A stretch of DNA of 39,205 nt from contig WVZO01000690.1 of NCBI GenBank assembly GCA_011772425.1, positions 1,255 through 40,459 of the forward strand, in the 5' to 3' direction. Source of the DNA: Candidatus Aminicenantota bacterium. Its GTDB lineage: Bacteria; Acidobacteriota; Aminicenantia; UBA2199. Both the position numbers and the translations under genes were made by a program. Of the stretch, positions 24,693 through 34,189 are shown in pieces (positions within the stretch are counted from its first letter, which is position 1; each line of letters starts with the position of its first letter). The notes beneath the pieces are model-generated. The model worked only from the letters and a program-made list of their open reading frames with translations. It did no database searches and was not told where the DNA came from.

Positions 24693-27473
24693 GTGAATTA
24701 TCGTATTTTGACTTTTGGTGTTTTAATTTTAATTTTCTTGCCTTTCAATTCAATTTACGCCGTTGATAATGAGACCTGCCTGGATTGTCATTCGGATAAA
24801 GAGCTTACCACTGTACGTGGGAACAAAAAAATTTTACTGTATGTAGACAGTAAGATCCTGGCCGCTTCTGTTCATTCCGGGCAGCAGTGTGTCGATTGCC
24901 ACCTGGATGCCGATGTTGAGGATTTTCCGCACAAGGAGAGGCTTGCGCCGGTGTATTGTGGAAATTGCCACGATGATGAGCAATTGGAGTTTGACCAGGG
25001 AATTCATGGACAAGCGTTAAAGCGTAAGCAAATCTATGCCCCCACGTGCAGTGAGTGCCATGGCAAGCACGATATTTTATCGCCGAAGAATCCAAACTCG
25101 CCCAGTACCCGGATGAAGATTCCCTTCCTTTGTGGAAAGTGCCACCAGGAAGGCGGACCGGTGGCCAGGGTCTATAATATCACCGAACATAATATCATTG
25201 AGAATTACAGTTTGAGTATTCATGGAGAAGGTTTGTTTAAGAAAGGTTTGATCGTTACTGCTACTTGCATCGACTGCCACAACAGTCATATGATCCTGCC
25301 TCACACCAGTGCAAAAGCGTCAACATCCCCACGGAATATCGCTGCAACATGTAAGAAATGTCACAGTAGGATTGAAGATGTTCACACCAAAGTAATCGAA
25401 GGGAAGAAGTGGACGGAAGCCCCGGGTACCACCCCGGCCTGCACCGATTGTCATGTTCCTCATAAAGCACGAAAGGCATCGATTGTTCTGAATGTATCTG
25501 ACCGGGCCTGTTTGAAATGCCATGAAAAAACCGGTGTTCATAAGGTGGTTGAGGGTAAGCAAATATCGCTGCATATCAAAAAAGAAGACCTGGCACAATC
25601 GGTCCATAAAGAATTGACCTGTGTTAAATGCCATTCGGATGTAAAACCAAAGCTGGAGCGTCCTTGCGAAACCGCAAAAAAGGTGGATTGCTCTGGCTGC
25701 CATATTAAAATCGCTGAAGAATATTTTATCAGCGGCCATGGGCAGGGGCTTAAACAAGGGGATACACAAGTCCCCCAATGTATTACCTGTCATGATTACC
25801 ATGACACAAAATCACACAGCGACGAGACCGCCAAAACCTTTCGTGCGTCTATCCCTAGCTTATGTGGTGAGTGCCATCGAAAAGACACCATGGCGGAAGA
25901 GACAAAAACATTGGCCGAGACCAATGCGCTTTTTGATTATTCCAAAAGTGTTCACGGAAAGAAGTTGACAGAAAAAGGTCTCCTGCCAAGTGCGGTGTGT
26001 ACCGATTGTCATACCACCCATATGGAATTAAATCATAAAGACAATCGCTCCTCGGTCTATGCAAAAAATATACCGGCAACATGTGCAAGCTGTCACCGCG
26101 GCATTTATAAGGAGTTTACCAGGAGTGTTCACTTTTCTGTGGATGAAAAAGAAGCGGAGAAATTACCTACATGTACCGACTGTCATTCATCTCATAAAAT
26201 CGCTGAGGTGGGCAGAGACCAATTCTTGTTCGAGGTCACCGATCAATGCGGGTCCTGTCATAAAAAGCTGGCTGAAACCTATCTTGACACCATGCATGGA
26301 AAAGCTCACAGACTTGGTTATGCCAAATCTGCCAAATGCTCGGATTGCCATACTGCGCACTTCATTTTACCTGTCTCCAACCCGGCTTCCAGTTTAGGAC
26401 TCAATCATATCGTTAATACTTGCAAAAAATGCCACGAAGATGCCAATCAACGTTTTACCGGGTATTTGACCCATGCCACCCATCATGACCCGGTAAAATA
26501 CCCCATTCTATTTTATACGTACTGGGCCATGACCGGTTTCCTGGTGGTTGTCTTTGCTGTTTTTGGCATTCACACTTTCCTGTGGCTGCCCCGTTCTTTT
26601 AAGCAAATGAAACAGCGGAAAAAACTTGAAAAGGTCCATAAGTCGAGATATTTCATCAGGCGTTTTGAACTCACTCATCGAGTCACCCACCTGTTTGTTA
26701 TTGTAAGTTTTATGTCTTTGGCATTAACCGGGATGATGTTAAAATTTTCCGGTATGCCCTGGGCCGGATATATTGCCCGGCTGATAGGTGGGGTGGAAGT
26801 CGCAGGTACCATTCACCGCCTCGCTGCCCTTGTTACCTTTGGATATTTCCTTTCACATTTATTCTTTTTGATAAAAAAGAAACGAGCCAGCAAAACCCGT
26901 TGGAAAAGTTTTTTATTCGGCCCCGATTCGCTGATGTTTAATAAAAAGGACCTGCGTGATTTTTGGGCAACCCTGAAATGGTTTTTCGGCAAAGGGCCGC
27001 GCCCCGATTACGGACGCTGGACATATTGGGAAAAGTTTGATTATTTTGCCGTGTTTTGGGGGGTGGCAATCATCGGTACTTCAGGTTTAATGCTCTGGTT
27101 CCCGGAGTTCTTTACCAAATTCCTGCCGGGCTGGTTGATTAATGTGGCTACAATTATTCACAGTGACGAAGCTCTGCTGGCTGTTGGTTTTATATTTACC
27201 ATACACTTTTTCAATACTCACCTGAGACCGGAGGCATTTCCTATGGATAAAGTCATTTTCACGGGACTGGTCCCCCTTGAAGAGTACAAACATGATCGGC
27301 CCCACGAATATGAAGCCCTGAAAACCAGCGGTAATCTGAAGAAAGTCGTGCAAAAAGATTATATTCCTAAGAAGTGGGAAAGAGTCGTGTATATTTTAGG
27401 CTTCACATTCTTATCTATTGGCATAATTTTAATATTGCTCATCATCTATTCCGTCCTGTTTGGCTATCAATAG
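24693..27473 (+). CDS. Multihaem c-type cytochrome (19 CxxCH) fused to a cytochrome-b-like membrane domain
   Basis: The 926-residue protein has a signal peptide (about 1-23), then a periplasmic part to about residue 600 with 19 CxxCH haem-binding motifs. The C-terminal third has a first helix (about 607-630) and then four or more helices with conserved histidines (THRVTHLF, AGTIHRLAAL, IIHSDEALLA, FIFTIHFFNTH), as in dihaem cytochrome b subunits. The motif DCHxxH recurs, giving axial His ligands. It should pass electrons between the quinone pool and periplasmic or extracellular partners. The GTG start at 24693 follows GAGG with five bases between. No partner genes are adjacent. The electron donor and acceptor are unknown. 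Confidence 0.9.
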   Translation: MNYRILTFGVLILIFLPFNSIYAVDNETCLDCHSDKELTTVRGNKKILLYVDSKILAASVHSGQQCVDCHLDADVEDFPHKERLAPVYCGNCHDDEQLEFDQGIHGQALKRKQIYAPTCSECHGKHDILSPKNPNSPSTRMKIPFLCGKCHQEGGPVARVYNITEHNIIENYSLSIHGEGLFKKGLIVTATCIDCHNSHMILPHTSAKASTSPRNIAATCKKCHSRIEDVHTKVIEGKKWTEAPGTTPACTDCHVPHKARKASIVLNVSDRACLKCHEKTGVHKVVEGKQISLHIKKEDLAQSVHKELTCVKCHSDVKPKLERPCETAKKVDCSGCHIKIAEEYFISGHGQGLKQGDTQVPQCITCHDYHDTKSHSDETAKTFRASIPSLCGECHRKDTMAEETKTLAETNALFDYSKSVHGKKLTEKGLLPSAVCTDCHTTHMELNHKDNRSSVYAKNIPATCASCHRGIYKEFTRSVHFSVDEKEAEKLPTCTDCHSSHKIAEVGRDQFLFEVTDQCGSCHKKLAETYLDTMHGKAHRLGYAKSAKCSDCHTAHFILPVSNPASSLGLNHIVNTCKKCHEDANQRFTGYLTHATHHDPVKYPILFYTYWAMTGFLVVVFAVFGIHTFLWLPRSFKQMKQRKKLEKVHKSRYFIRRFELTHRVTHLFVIVSFMSLALTGMMLKFSGMPWAGYIARLIGGVEVAGTIHRLAALVTFGYFLSHLFFLIKKKRASKTRWKSFLFGPDSLMFNKKDLRDFWATLKWFFGKGPRPDYGRWTYWEKFDYFAVFWGVAIIGTSGLMLWFPEFFTKFLPGWLINVATIIHSDEALLAVGFIFTIHFFNTHLRPEAFPMDKVIFTGLVPLEEYKHDRPHEYEALKTSGNLKKVVQKDYIPKKWERVVYILGFTFLSIGIILILLIIYSVLFGYQ

Positions 27474-27482
27474 AAGGACAGG

Positions 27483-27596
27483 TTAAAGGATTTTCTTTTC
27501 CAAAGCAAAGCGAATGGCCTGGGCTCTATTGTTAACCCCGAATTTTTTATAAATATTATTGATATGAGTCTTTACTGTATTGTCATGCCCATGACA
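27483..27596 (-). pseudogene. Remnant of a LuxR-type helix-turn-helix regulator
   Basis: On the minus strand the codons before the TAA at 27485-27483 spell NTVKTHINNIYKKFGV, then NNRAQAIRFALEKKIL. This is the recognition-helix half of a LuxR/GerE DNA-binding domain. The frame is closed by a stop about four codons upstream of GHDNTV, so the rest of the regulator is gone. It is too short for a functional domain. Confidence 0.8.
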
Positions 27597-27667
27597 ATTA
27601 TTTTAACCGTTTAACCGTTAGTCTTTTTTTTGCCTGGAACTTTTTTTATTTTGGGAGGATGGTGGGT

Positions 27668-27949
27668 TTATGAGTTTCTCCTGGTATTTTGCCGGGCGTG
27701 GTACAGCCTCTCGGTGAAAACGCTTTTTTGCAGGAATTGTTTCTCCAACTGCCGCAGCAGTTGATCCAGCAGGTAGTTGGCCTGGTGAATCAGGCAGATA
27801 AGCGTGTTAGCAGCTACCTGGGCGGAGGACTCTTCAATATAGGTCCTATAGGTCAAATAGGACCTATTTTTGTCGTAAGCCAGTTTCCTGATAATCCCCC
27901 GGCAGGCAGAAATGAAACAACCCAAAGAAAAAATAATAAAATTTAGCAA
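27668..27949 (-). pseudogene. Remnant of a four-helix-bundle (23S rRNA intervening-sequence-like) protein
   Basis: The minus-strand frame contains AANTLICLIHQANYLLDQLL and ends FTERLYHARQNTRRNS, which I recognise as the last two helices of four-helix-bundle suffix-domain proteins. The N-terminal helices are missing: the upstream part of the frame has no ribosome site and is AT-rich. At about 27838-27869 it runs through the palindromic stretch ataggtcctat...aggacctat. Recognition is from memory. Confidence 0.55.
27838..27869. repeat. Palindromic taggtcctat/aggacctat repeat
   Basis: TATAGGTCCTATAGGTC is followed by AAATAGGACCTATTT, so TAGGTCCTA and its inverted form alternate with short spacers. 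The stretch is in frame with the four-helix-bundle remnant, where it encodes RSYLTYRTYIE-like residues. Palindromes of this type inserted in coding regions are known from several phyla. Confidence 0.65.
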
Positions 27950-28030
27950 GGGATTAAATCTTCATTTGTCAAAATGATAATAGAAGATAATACGCGTTTT
28001 TACAACGTATTAATAAAAAGGAGATTGATA

Positions 28031-28237
28031 ATGACGAGCAAAACCTTTACTGTACCGAATATAAGCTGTGGGCACTGCACCCGCACCATCGAGAGAGAAT
28101 TGGGCGAATTGACCGGCGTTACCCGGGTTAAAGCCGACGCGGCTTCCAAACAAGTAACCGTGGAATGGGAAGAACCCGCCACCTGGGACAACATCCGGGC
28201 GTTATTGGAAGAGATCAACTATCCGGCGGAGATGTAA
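28031..28237 (+). CDS. copZ: Heavy-metal-associated domain copper chaperone (CopZ-like)
   Basis: The 68-residue cytosolic protein is a single HMA ferredoxin-like domain. The metal site is N-I-S-C-G-H-C (residues about 10-16), in place of the usual M-T-C-x-x-C. It should hand Cu(I) to the ATPase encoded immediately downstream; the two genes overlap by one base in TAATG. ATG 28031 is preferred because AAGGAGA at 28018-28024 is properly spaced. Confidence 0.88.
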   Translation: MTSKTFTVPNISCGHCTRTIERELGELTGVTRVKADAASKQVTVEWEEPATWDNIRALLEEINYPAEM

Positions 28238-30492
28238 TGTCTGAAGAAAAGCAATTAACGTTTCCCGTTGTAGGTATGACCTGTGCCAATTGTGCCGCCA
28301 CTATCGAGCGCAGTTTGAAAAAAGTGGACGGGGTCATCGATGCTTCGGTGAACTATGCCAACGAGAAAGCCAGGATTACTTATGCCCCGGGCAAAGTGAC
28401 GCCGGCCCACCTGGCAGCCGCTGTACGCAAAGCCGGTTACGATGTGGTAGAAACAGCGGAGGCCATAGATAGGGAAGATGCCGAAGCAGCGGCCCGTAAA
28501 GCCGAAGTCCGTCACCAGTGGAAACGTTTCATCGTGGGCCTGTGTTTTTCGCTGCCCCTGTTTTTAATGAGCATGTCGCGTGACTTTCACTTACTGGGCA
28601 ATTGGGCACATGCTGCCTGGGTTAATTGGTTGTTCTGGGTGTTGGCCACACCGGTGCAATTTTATGTGGGCCGGGATTATTACGTGGGTGGCTGGCGAAG
28701 TCTGCGCAGCGGCAGCGCCAATATGGACGTGCTGGTAGCCATGGGATCGTCGGTGGCTTACTTCTACAGCGTTTCTGTGCTGGCAGCCGGGACCCTGGGT
28801 TCCAATGCATTGGGAGAACATGTTTATTTTGAAACCTCTGCCGTTATCATCACCCTTATCGTGTTGGGCAAACTCCTGGAAGCCCGTGCCAAAGGACATA
28901 CCAGTGAAGCCATTAAGAAACTTATCGGCCTGCAGCCCAAAACAGCCCGGATCGTACGGGAAAACAGGGAAATCGACGTGCCGGTGACTGAAGTTATCAC
29001 CGGCGATGTAGTGATTGTGCGGCCGGGTGAAAAGATCCCGGTAGACGGCGTGGTGGTGGACGGGTATTCGGCCGTAGATGAGAGTATGATTACCGGCGAA
29101 AGCTTGCCCGTAGACAGGAAAACGGGCGATACTGTCATCGGTGCCACCATCAACAAGCAAGGCCTGCTAAAAATCAAGGCCACCAAAGTTGGCAAAGAAA
29201 CGGCCCTGGCCCAGATCATCAAGCTGGTGGAGCGGGCACAAGGCAGTAAAGCCCCCATCCAACGCGTTGTCGACCGGGTCTCTGCTTACTTTGTCCCGTT
29301 TGTTATCGGGGCGGCTTTCCTGGTGCTGATCATCTGGCTGCTCAGTGGGGCCGATTTTGTACCGGCGCTCATCCGCTTAACCGCCGTACTTGTCATTGCC
29401 TGCCCCTGTGCCATGGGTTTAGCCACTCCCACTTCCATCATGGTGGGAGTGGGCAAGGGAGCTGAGAAAGGCATTCTTTTTAAAGACAGTGCCGCATTGG
29501 AACAAGCCCACCGGTTGAATGCCATCATACTTGACAAGACCGGCACGATAACCAGGGGGGAACCGGCAGTGACAGGTATATTCTCAAGGGAAGGGTCTCA
29601 ACTGACGGATGAACAATTGCTGCGCCTGGCGGCTTCTGCCGAACGGGGATCAGAACATCCGCTGGGAGAGGCAATTGTACGCTCAGCCAGGGAGAAGGGC
29701 CTGGAACTGAGCGAACCTGCCGCCTTTGAAGGAATTGCCGGGCATGGCATCCGGGCGGAAATAGACGGCCGCAGCATACTGGTAGGCAATTTACGCCTCA
29801 TGCAGCAGGCAGCGATTCCTCTCAACAACCTTGAAGCCAAAGCCCGACACCTGGAGCAGCAAGGCCGGACCGTCATGTGGTTGGCAGTAGACGGTCAGGC
29901 CAACGCGGTCATCGGTGTGGCAGACACTATCAAAGAAGGTTCCAAAGAGGCAGTTGCCAGGCTGAAAGCCCTGGGGCTGACAGTAGTGATGATGACCGGG
30001 GATAATGAAACCACAGCCAAAAGCATTGCCGCCGAAGTGGGTATTGAACGCGTTTTTGCCGGGGTGCTGCCCGAAGATAAAGCCGCGCGGGTGAAACAAT
30101 TACAATCAGAAGGATATGTGGTGACAATGGTAGGCGACGGCATTAACGACGCCCCTGCCCTGGCGCAGGCGGATATAGGGATCGCCATCGGTACCGGTAC
30201 GGATGTGGCCATGGAAACGGCCGCGGTCACCTTGATGCGAGGTGATTTACGCAGTGTCCCCCAGGCCATTATGCTGTCCAAAGCCACGATGCGCAATATC
30301 AAACAAAACCTGGGTTGGGCATTCGGTTATAACATCCTGCTTATTCCTATTGCCGCGGGTATCCTGGCCCCATTTGCCTGGGCACCCGGATTTTTGCAGC
30401 AACTGCACCCTATTTTAGCCGCCGCTGCCATGGCCTTCTCCAGTCTCAGTGTCGTTACCAATGCCCTGCGTTTGCGGGGGCTGAAACTATAA
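28237..30492 (+). CDS. copA: Copper-translocating P1B-type ATPase
   Basis: This 751-residue membrane pump exports Cu(I). It has one N-terminal HMA domain (GMTCANC, about residues 14-20) and eight predicted transmembrane helices. Other motifs are the ion site CPC in [11 protein letters not shown], the phosphorylation site [17 protein letters not shown] of the nucleotide-binding domain, TGDN and [10 protein letters not shown]. The Cu-specific residues YN in helix 7 (WAFGYNIL) and M-x-x-S-S in helix 8 (MAFSSLS) point to Cu+/Ag+ rather than zinc. The true start is ATG 28237, overlapping the copZ stop. A terminator follows at 30532-30562. Confidence 0.95.
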   Translation: MSEEKQLTFPVVGMTCANCAATIERSLKKVDGVIDASVNYANEKARITYAPGKVTPAHLAAAVRKAGYDVVETAEAIDREDAEAAARKAEVRHQWKRFIVGLCFSLPLFLMSMSRDFHLLGNWAHAAWVNWLFWVLATPVQFYVGRDYYVGGWRSLRSGSANMDVLVAMGSSVAYFYSVSVLAAGTLGSNALGEHVYFETSAVIITLIVLGKLLEARAKGHTSEAIKKLIGLQPKTARIVRENREIDVPVTEVITGDVVIVRPGEKIPVDGVVVDGYSAVDESMITGESLPVDRKTGDTVIGATINKQGLLKIKATKVGKETALAQIIKLVERAQGSKAPIQRVVDRVSAYFVPFVIGAAFLVLIIWLLSGADFVPALIRLTAVLVIACPCAMGLATPTSIMVGVGKGAEKGILFKDSAALEQAHRLNAIILDKTGTITRGEPAVTGIFSREGSQLTDEQLLRLAASAERGSEHPLGEAIVRSAREKGLELSEPAAFEGIAGHGIRAEIDGRSILVGNLRLMQQAAIPLNNLEAKARHLEQQGRTVMWLAVDGQANAVIGVADTIKEGSKEAVARLKALGLTVVMMTGDNETTAKSIAAEVGIERVFAGVLPEDKAARVKQLQSEGYVVTMVGDGINDAPALAQADIGIAIGTGTDVAMETAAVTLMRGDLRSVPQAIMLSKATMRNIKQNLGWAFGYNILLIPIAAGILAPFAWAPGFLQQLHPILAAAAMAFSSLSVVTNALRLRGLKL

Positions 30493-30750
30493 TCTGCCCC
30501 CAAAAAAAGAAGGTTACCTACTCTTAAAATCTTGCCACTTTTCTGGCAAAATATTTTTTTTCACCGCAGAGAGCGCAGAGATCGCGGAGAAAAAATTTTA
30601 TAATAAAAAACAAAAAACATCTCTACGTTCTCAGCGTGCTCTGCGGTGAATAATAAAAAGAATAAAAGAAGGGGACAGGCAGGTAGTTGGCCCGGTTAAC
30701 GGTCCATAATACCTCGAGTTCGATTGATTGTAGAAAAATATGAACTTTTG
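30493..30750. other. Intergenic region with terminator and paired dispersed repeats
   Basis: The copA terminator is followed by caccgcagagagcgcagag at 30562-30580 and its inverted relative ctcagcgtgctctgcggtga at about 30629-30648, which could pair over a 50-base A/T loop. No gene is supported; the cysK promoter begins at 30751. Confidence 0.65.
30532..30562 (+). terminator. Intrinsic terminator of the copZ-copA operon
   Basis: TTGCCA at 30532-30537 pairs with TGGCAA at 30544-30549 around a six-base loop, followed by an A/T run with eight Ts. It lies 40 bases after the copA stop codon. Confidence 0.8.
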
Positions 30751-30780
30751 TGCTATAATAATAACTACTACATTGTAGTA
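30751..30780 (+). promoter_or_regulatory. Extended -10 promoter and 15-bp palindromic operator for cysK
   Basis: TGCTATAAT at 30751-30759 is a perfect extended -10 element; no strong -35 is seen. TACTACA-T-TGTAGTA at 30766-30780 is a perfect palindrome covering the expected transcription start. A repressor bound there would block initiation. Which regulator binds is unknown; Rrf2-type cysteine regulators are possible. Confidence 0.55.
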
Positions 30781-30819
30781 CATGCAAGAAAAAAATATTG
30801 ATAGAATAGTTATGGGAAA

Positions 30820-30906
30820 ATGAAAAAGAAAAAAGTTAAACCAGGCCAATATGTTCTGGATTTAAAAATAGGAGGGCTCATATGGGTAAGATATTTAACA
30901 ATGTAA
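30820..30906 (+). CDS. Possible 28-codon leader ORF overlapping cysK
   Basis: ATG 30820 opens a Lys-rich peptide ([14 protein letters not shown]...) that ends at TAA 30904-30906, 25 bases inside cysK and in another frame. The cysK ribosome site lies within it. It has only a weak GGGA upstream. It may couple translation to cysK or be chance. Confidence 0.25.
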   Translation: MKKKKVKPGQYVLDLKIGGLIWVRYLTM

Positions 30907-31808
30907 CCCAGATGATTGGGCGTACACCTCTTGTCAGGCTTAATCGGATCGTAGGTGATGGCGCTGCCGAGGTAGTTGCCAAATTGGAGTTTTATAATCC
31001 TGCCAGCAGCGTAAAAGATCGGATTGGAGTTTCTATGATTGAAGCGGCGGAGCGTGACGGGCAGATCAACAGCGAGACGGTTTTGGTAGAGCCAACTTCC
31101 GGCAATACGGGAATTGCCCTGGCCTGGGTCGCTGCGGCAAAGGGATACCGTCTGATTTTGACTATGCCGGATACCATGAGCATCGAAAGACGTAACCTGC
31201 TGAAAGCACTTGGAGCAGAGTTGGTGTTGACAGAGGGAGCAAAAGGAATGCCCGGGGCGATCAAGAAAGCCGAAGAGATCGTTGCGTCTTCAAAAAATGC
31301 ACTGCTGCTTCAACAGTTTAACAATCCCGCCAATCCTGAAATTCATCGCAGAACAACTGCCCGGGAAATATGGGAAGACACAGACGGGAAAATCGATATT
31401 TTCGTATCTGGTGTTGGAACCGGAGGGACGATAACCGGAGTCTCTGAAGTCCTAAAAAAGAAAAAACCGGAACTTAAAAGTATAGCTGTAGAACCCTTCG
31501 ATTCACCGGTTCTTTCCGGGGGTCAGCCCGGTCCTCATAAAATCCAGGGAATCGGTGCCGGGTTTGTTCCCAGGGTATTGAACACGGATATAATCGATGA
31601 AATCATCAAAGTCCGAAATGAAGAAGCTTCTGAAACCGCAAGAGCACTGGCCAGGAAAGAAGGCTTGGTGGCTGGTATCTCTTCTGGTGCTGCCGTGTAT
31701 GCTGCCATTCAAGTCGCTCGACGACCGGAAAATAAAGGAAAATTAATTGTAGTCATTGTTCCTGATACCGGTGAACGCTATTTAAGTTCCGGGCTTTTCC
31801 AGGAATGA
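30882..31808 (+). CDS. cysK: Cysteine synthase A (O-acetylserine sulfhydrylase)
   Basis: The 308-residue PLP enzyme makes cysteine from O-acetylserine and sulfide. The PLP lysine is in SSVKDRIG (near residue 45), the substrate loop is [18 protein letters not shown], and the phosphate-binding loop is [10 protein letters not shown] (about 175). GGAGGG lies before the ATG. The serine acetyltransferase follows 76 bases downstream, giving the full two-step route from serine. A palindromic promoter precedes the gene. Confidence 0.95.
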   Translation: MGKIFNNVTQMIGRTPLVRLNRIVGDGAAEVVAKLEFYNPASSVKDRIGVSMIEAAERDGQINSETVLVEPTSGNTGIALAWVAAAKGYRLILTMPDTMSIERRNLLKALGAELVLTEGAKGMPGAIKKAEEIVASSKNALLLQQFNNPANPEIHRRTTAREIWEDTDGKIDIFVSGVGTGGTITGVSEVLKKKKPELKSIAVEPFDSPVLSGGQPGPHKIQGIGAGFVPRVLNTDIIDEIIKVRNEEASETARALARKEGLVAGISSGAAVYAAIQVARRPENKGKLIVVIVPDTGERYLSSGLFQE

Positions 31809-31884
31809 TTTTCCCACATAGTAACACAAAATGTGGATTTGGGTGTTGAAATCTGCGGCTGATAGCGGAGGAGGAGTATAAAAA

Positions 31885-32799
31885 ATGAAAGAAGTTAATG
31901 TTGAAGATGTAATAGATTCTCTTTGCAGTCCTGAGTCTTATAGTACGGTTTTTCACGATACGAAGCATGAAATGCCCATGCCTTCTATCGACGTGCTGGT
32001 GGAAATCGTAGAATCCTTGAGAAAAATTTTATTCCCTGGCTATTATGCTCATTCCGATGTCCGCCCGAAGCATATGCGATACTATATGGGAGCCAATATC
32101 GATAAAATTCACCGGTTGCTTACCGAACAAATAAAGAGAGGTTTTTGCTTTGAGTGTGGAGAAGACGAAAACATTACGATATTGCAGTGTAACCAGAAGG
32201 CGAAAAATCTGGCAGCGGTTTTCATTTCCAAATTGCCTCATATTCGCCATATGCTTTCGACAGATGCCAGGGCGGCGTATAATGGCGACCCTGCCGCTAA
32301 AAGTCTTGGGGAAACTATATTCTGTTATCCCAGCATCAAAGCACTGACAAATTACCGGATCGCTCATGAACTCTACAATTTAGGGGCTGCGCTTATCGCC
32401 CGTATCATCTCGGAATTGGCTCATTCCGAAACCGGGATCGATATTCACCCCGGTGCCAAAATTGCTGAGAGTTGTTTTCTCGATCACGGTACCGGGGTCG
32501 TTATCGGTGAAACCTGCATTATCGGGAAAGGATTGAAATTATACCAGGGTGTTACCTTAGGTGCCAAAAGTTTTTCCCTGGACGAAAGCGGTAACCCCAT
32601 CAAAGGTATTCCCAGGCATCCCATCATCGAAGACAATGTTACGATCTATGCCGGTGCCACTATCCTGGGGAGAATAACCATCGGGAAAAATTCGGTCATC
32701 GGCGGAAATGTTTGGTTAACTCAAGATGTTCCGCCCCATTCCCTCATCTTGAGCAGTGGAATCATAAAACGGTCCTTCGAAAACGGCGACGGGATATAG
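31885..32799 (+). CDS. cysE: Serine O-acetyltransferase (CysE/SrpH-like, long N-terminus)
   Basis: At 304 residues it is longer than E. coli CysE because of an N-terminal region of about 140 residues, as in the SrpH/plant-like type. The catalytic left-handed beta-helix starts near residue 185: GIDIHPGAKI, then FLDHGTGVVIGET with the catalytic Asp-His, YQGVTLGAKSF, and hexapeptide repeats to IGGNVWLTQDVP. It acetylates serine for CysK. GGAGGAG precedes the ATG. The lack of the usual CysK-binding Ile at the extreme C-terminus cannot be judged: the tail ends N-G-D-G-I, which is in fact the typical ending. Confidence 0.92.
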   Translation: MKEVNVEDVIDSLCSPESYSTVFHDTKHEMPMPSIDVLVEIVESLRKILFPGYYAHSDVRPKHMRYYMGANIDKIHRLLTEQIKRGFCFECGEDENITILQCNQKAKNLAAVFISKLPHIRHMLSTDARAAYNGDPAAKSLGETIFCYPSIKALTNYRIAHELYNLGAALIARIISELAHSETGIDIHPGAKIAESCFLDHGTGVVIGETCIIGKGLKLYQGVTLGAKSFSLDESGNPIKGIPRHPIIEDNVTIYAGATILGRITIGKNSVIGGNVWLTQDVPPHSLILSSGIIKRSFENGDGI

Positions 32800-32808
32800 A
32801 GCAAGTCT

Positions 32809-33003
32809 GTGGTGGTTCTAAGCGAGTTGGAAGATTTGAAAAACAAAGAAATTGCCGAGATTCTCGGCATCAGTCTCGATACCGTTAAAATCCGGCTGCA
32901 CCGTGCCAGGGAAAAGTTAAAAAAGAAATTAGAGCAGGGCTGCACATTTTATCACAACGAGGAAAATGTCCTGTCGTGCGACTTAAAAGAAGCCTATGAG
33001 TAA
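32809..33003 (+). pseudogene. Region-4 remnant of an ECF sigma factor
   Basis: The frame gives VLSELEDLKNKEIAEILGIS, then LDTVKIRLHRAREKLKKKLE, the promoter -35-binding helix-turn-helix of sigma-70 region 4, with a Cys-containing tail. Regions 2 and 3 are missing: the frame begins 10 bases after the cysE stop with no sensible start. It was probably a second ECF sigma, cut by a deletion that joined it to cysE. Confidence 0.75.
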
Positions 33004-33267
33004 AATGTGGGAAAAGGCAGACGGCCTATCCGGGAAGAAAGGGAACTCAAAGAAATAAGGAGGTTATCATGAAAGAATCAACATTAACCCAAAATTTTTC
33101 TATTGCGGCCGATAAAGTTATATCATCATTTCAGGGTTGAGAAAAAAAATGATGAAACATTTGGAAAAAAATCTGCGTCCTTTTTCACTTATCTCCGTCT
33201 ATAGGGATAAGACGTTAGAAGTGAGACGAGATAATACGTCTTAGAAACCGAATAGAGGAGGTAAAAA
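33004..33267. other. Intergenic region with a truncated ORF and hairpin
   Basis: A 23-codon frame (33069-33140) and the inverted repeat AAGACGT...ACGTCTT (about 33210-33243) are the only features. GAGGAGG at about 33257 is the arsM ribosome site. Confidence 0.6.
33069..33140 (+). pseudogene. 23-codon ORF with a strong ribosome site, probably a truncated gene
   Basis: AAGGAGG followed five bases later by ATG opens MKESTLTQNFSIAADKVISS plus three residues, then TGA. The perfect ribosome site suggests a once-functional gene whose body has been lost. It lies between the sigma remnant and arsM, so one deletion event may explain both. No family can be assigned. Confidence 0.4.
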
Positions 33268-34071
33268 ATGCAAGATTTAAGAAACGATGAGATTCGTCAG
33301 GCGGTGCGTGAAAGTTATGGAGAAATCGCAAAAACCGGTGCCGTGGGTTGTGGGTGTGACTGCGGCTGCGGCCTGGAAGATAATCCCACAGCGGAAGATA
33401 TTGCGATTCGTCTCGGCTATTCCAACGATGAAGTGACCGCAGTGCCGGAAGGTGCCAATATGGGGCTGGGCTGCGGAAATCCACAGGCAATCGCCTCATT
33501 AAAACCTGGAGAAACAGTTCTCGATCTGGGCAGCGGCGGTGGATTCGACTGCTTTCTTGCTGCCAGGGCAGTAGGAAAAGACGGTTATGTTATCGGGGTA
33601 GATATGACGCCTGAAATGATAAGCAAAGCCCGGGAAAATGGCGCAAAAGCAGGGATTGACAACGTGGAATTCCGTTTGGGAGAGATCGAGAATTTGCCGG
33701 TGGCAGATCATTCGGTAGATGTGATCATCTCCAATTGTGTCATTAACCTTTCGCCCCAGAAACCAAAGGTATATAAGGAAGCGTTTCGAATTTTGAAACC
33801 GGGCGGCCGCCTGGCCATATCGGATGTTGTTGCTGTAACTCCTTTACCTGATGAGGTAAAGAAGAACCTTGCCCTTTATACAGGATGCATATCCGGTGCG
33901 TCATCGCTGGATGAATTGAAGTCTATGCTGGATGAAGCCGGGTTCACCGACATCCGTATAGAATCGAAGGATAAAAGTAAAGAGCTTATCCGTGATTGGG
34001 CCCAGGGCAGCAAAATTGAGGATTTTGTGGTTTCGGCAGCTATCGAAGCAGTAAAACCCCTATCCAACTGA
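33268..34071 (+). CDS. arsM: Arsenite S-adenosylmethionine methyltransferase
   Basis: The 267-residue cytosolic enzyme methylates As(III). A Cys-rich start (VGCGCDCGCG) precedes the conserved GANMGLGCGNP, SAM motif LDLGSGGGFDCFLAAR and VDMTPEMI. The later As-binding cysteines lie in SNCVINL and TGCISGA. GAGGAGG lies before the ATG. Behind it is a GC-rich hairpin (34082-34124), then a SigZ-like sigma factor. Confidence 0.92.
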   Translation: MQDLRNDEIRQAVRESYGEIAKTGAVGCGCDCGCGLEDNPTAEDIAIRLGYSNDEVTAVPEGANMGLGCGNPQAIASLKPGETVLDLGSGGGFDCFLAARAVGKDGYVIGVDMTPEMISKARENGAKAGIDNVEFRLGEIENLPVADHSVDVIISNCVINLSPQKPKVYKEAFRILKPGGRLAISDVVAVTPLPDEVKKNLALYTGCISGASSLDELKSMLDEAGFTDIRIESKDKSKELIRDWAQGSKIEDFVVSAAIEAVKPLSN

Positions 34072-34081
34072 TTCAATTAGA

Positions 34082-34124
34082 GCCGCCGCTTTTCTTTACA
34101 CTGTTCGTAAGGATAAGCGGCGGC
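34082..34124 (+). terminator. GC-rich hairpin behind arsM
   Basis: GCCGCCGCTT at 34082-34091 pairs perfectly with AAGCGGCGGC at 34115-34124. No T tract follows, so it is more likely an mRNA-stabilising or factor-dependent end than an intrinsic terminator. Confidence 0.6.
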
Positions 34125-34189
34125 CCTGTTGAAACTTGATTGGTTTCCGCTTATATAGTATTGTAGTATTAGAGCTTAAGGTATTAAAA

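Larger units (their letters stand above)
27474..28030. other. Intergenic region with two gene remnants
   Basis: After the cytochrome come the LuxR remnant (27483-27596), a tgcctggaacttttttt motif near 27630, a four-helix-bundle remnant (27668-27949), and a short leader with AAGGAGA before the copper chaperone. The region seems to be a graveyard between two active operons. Confidence 0.6.
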
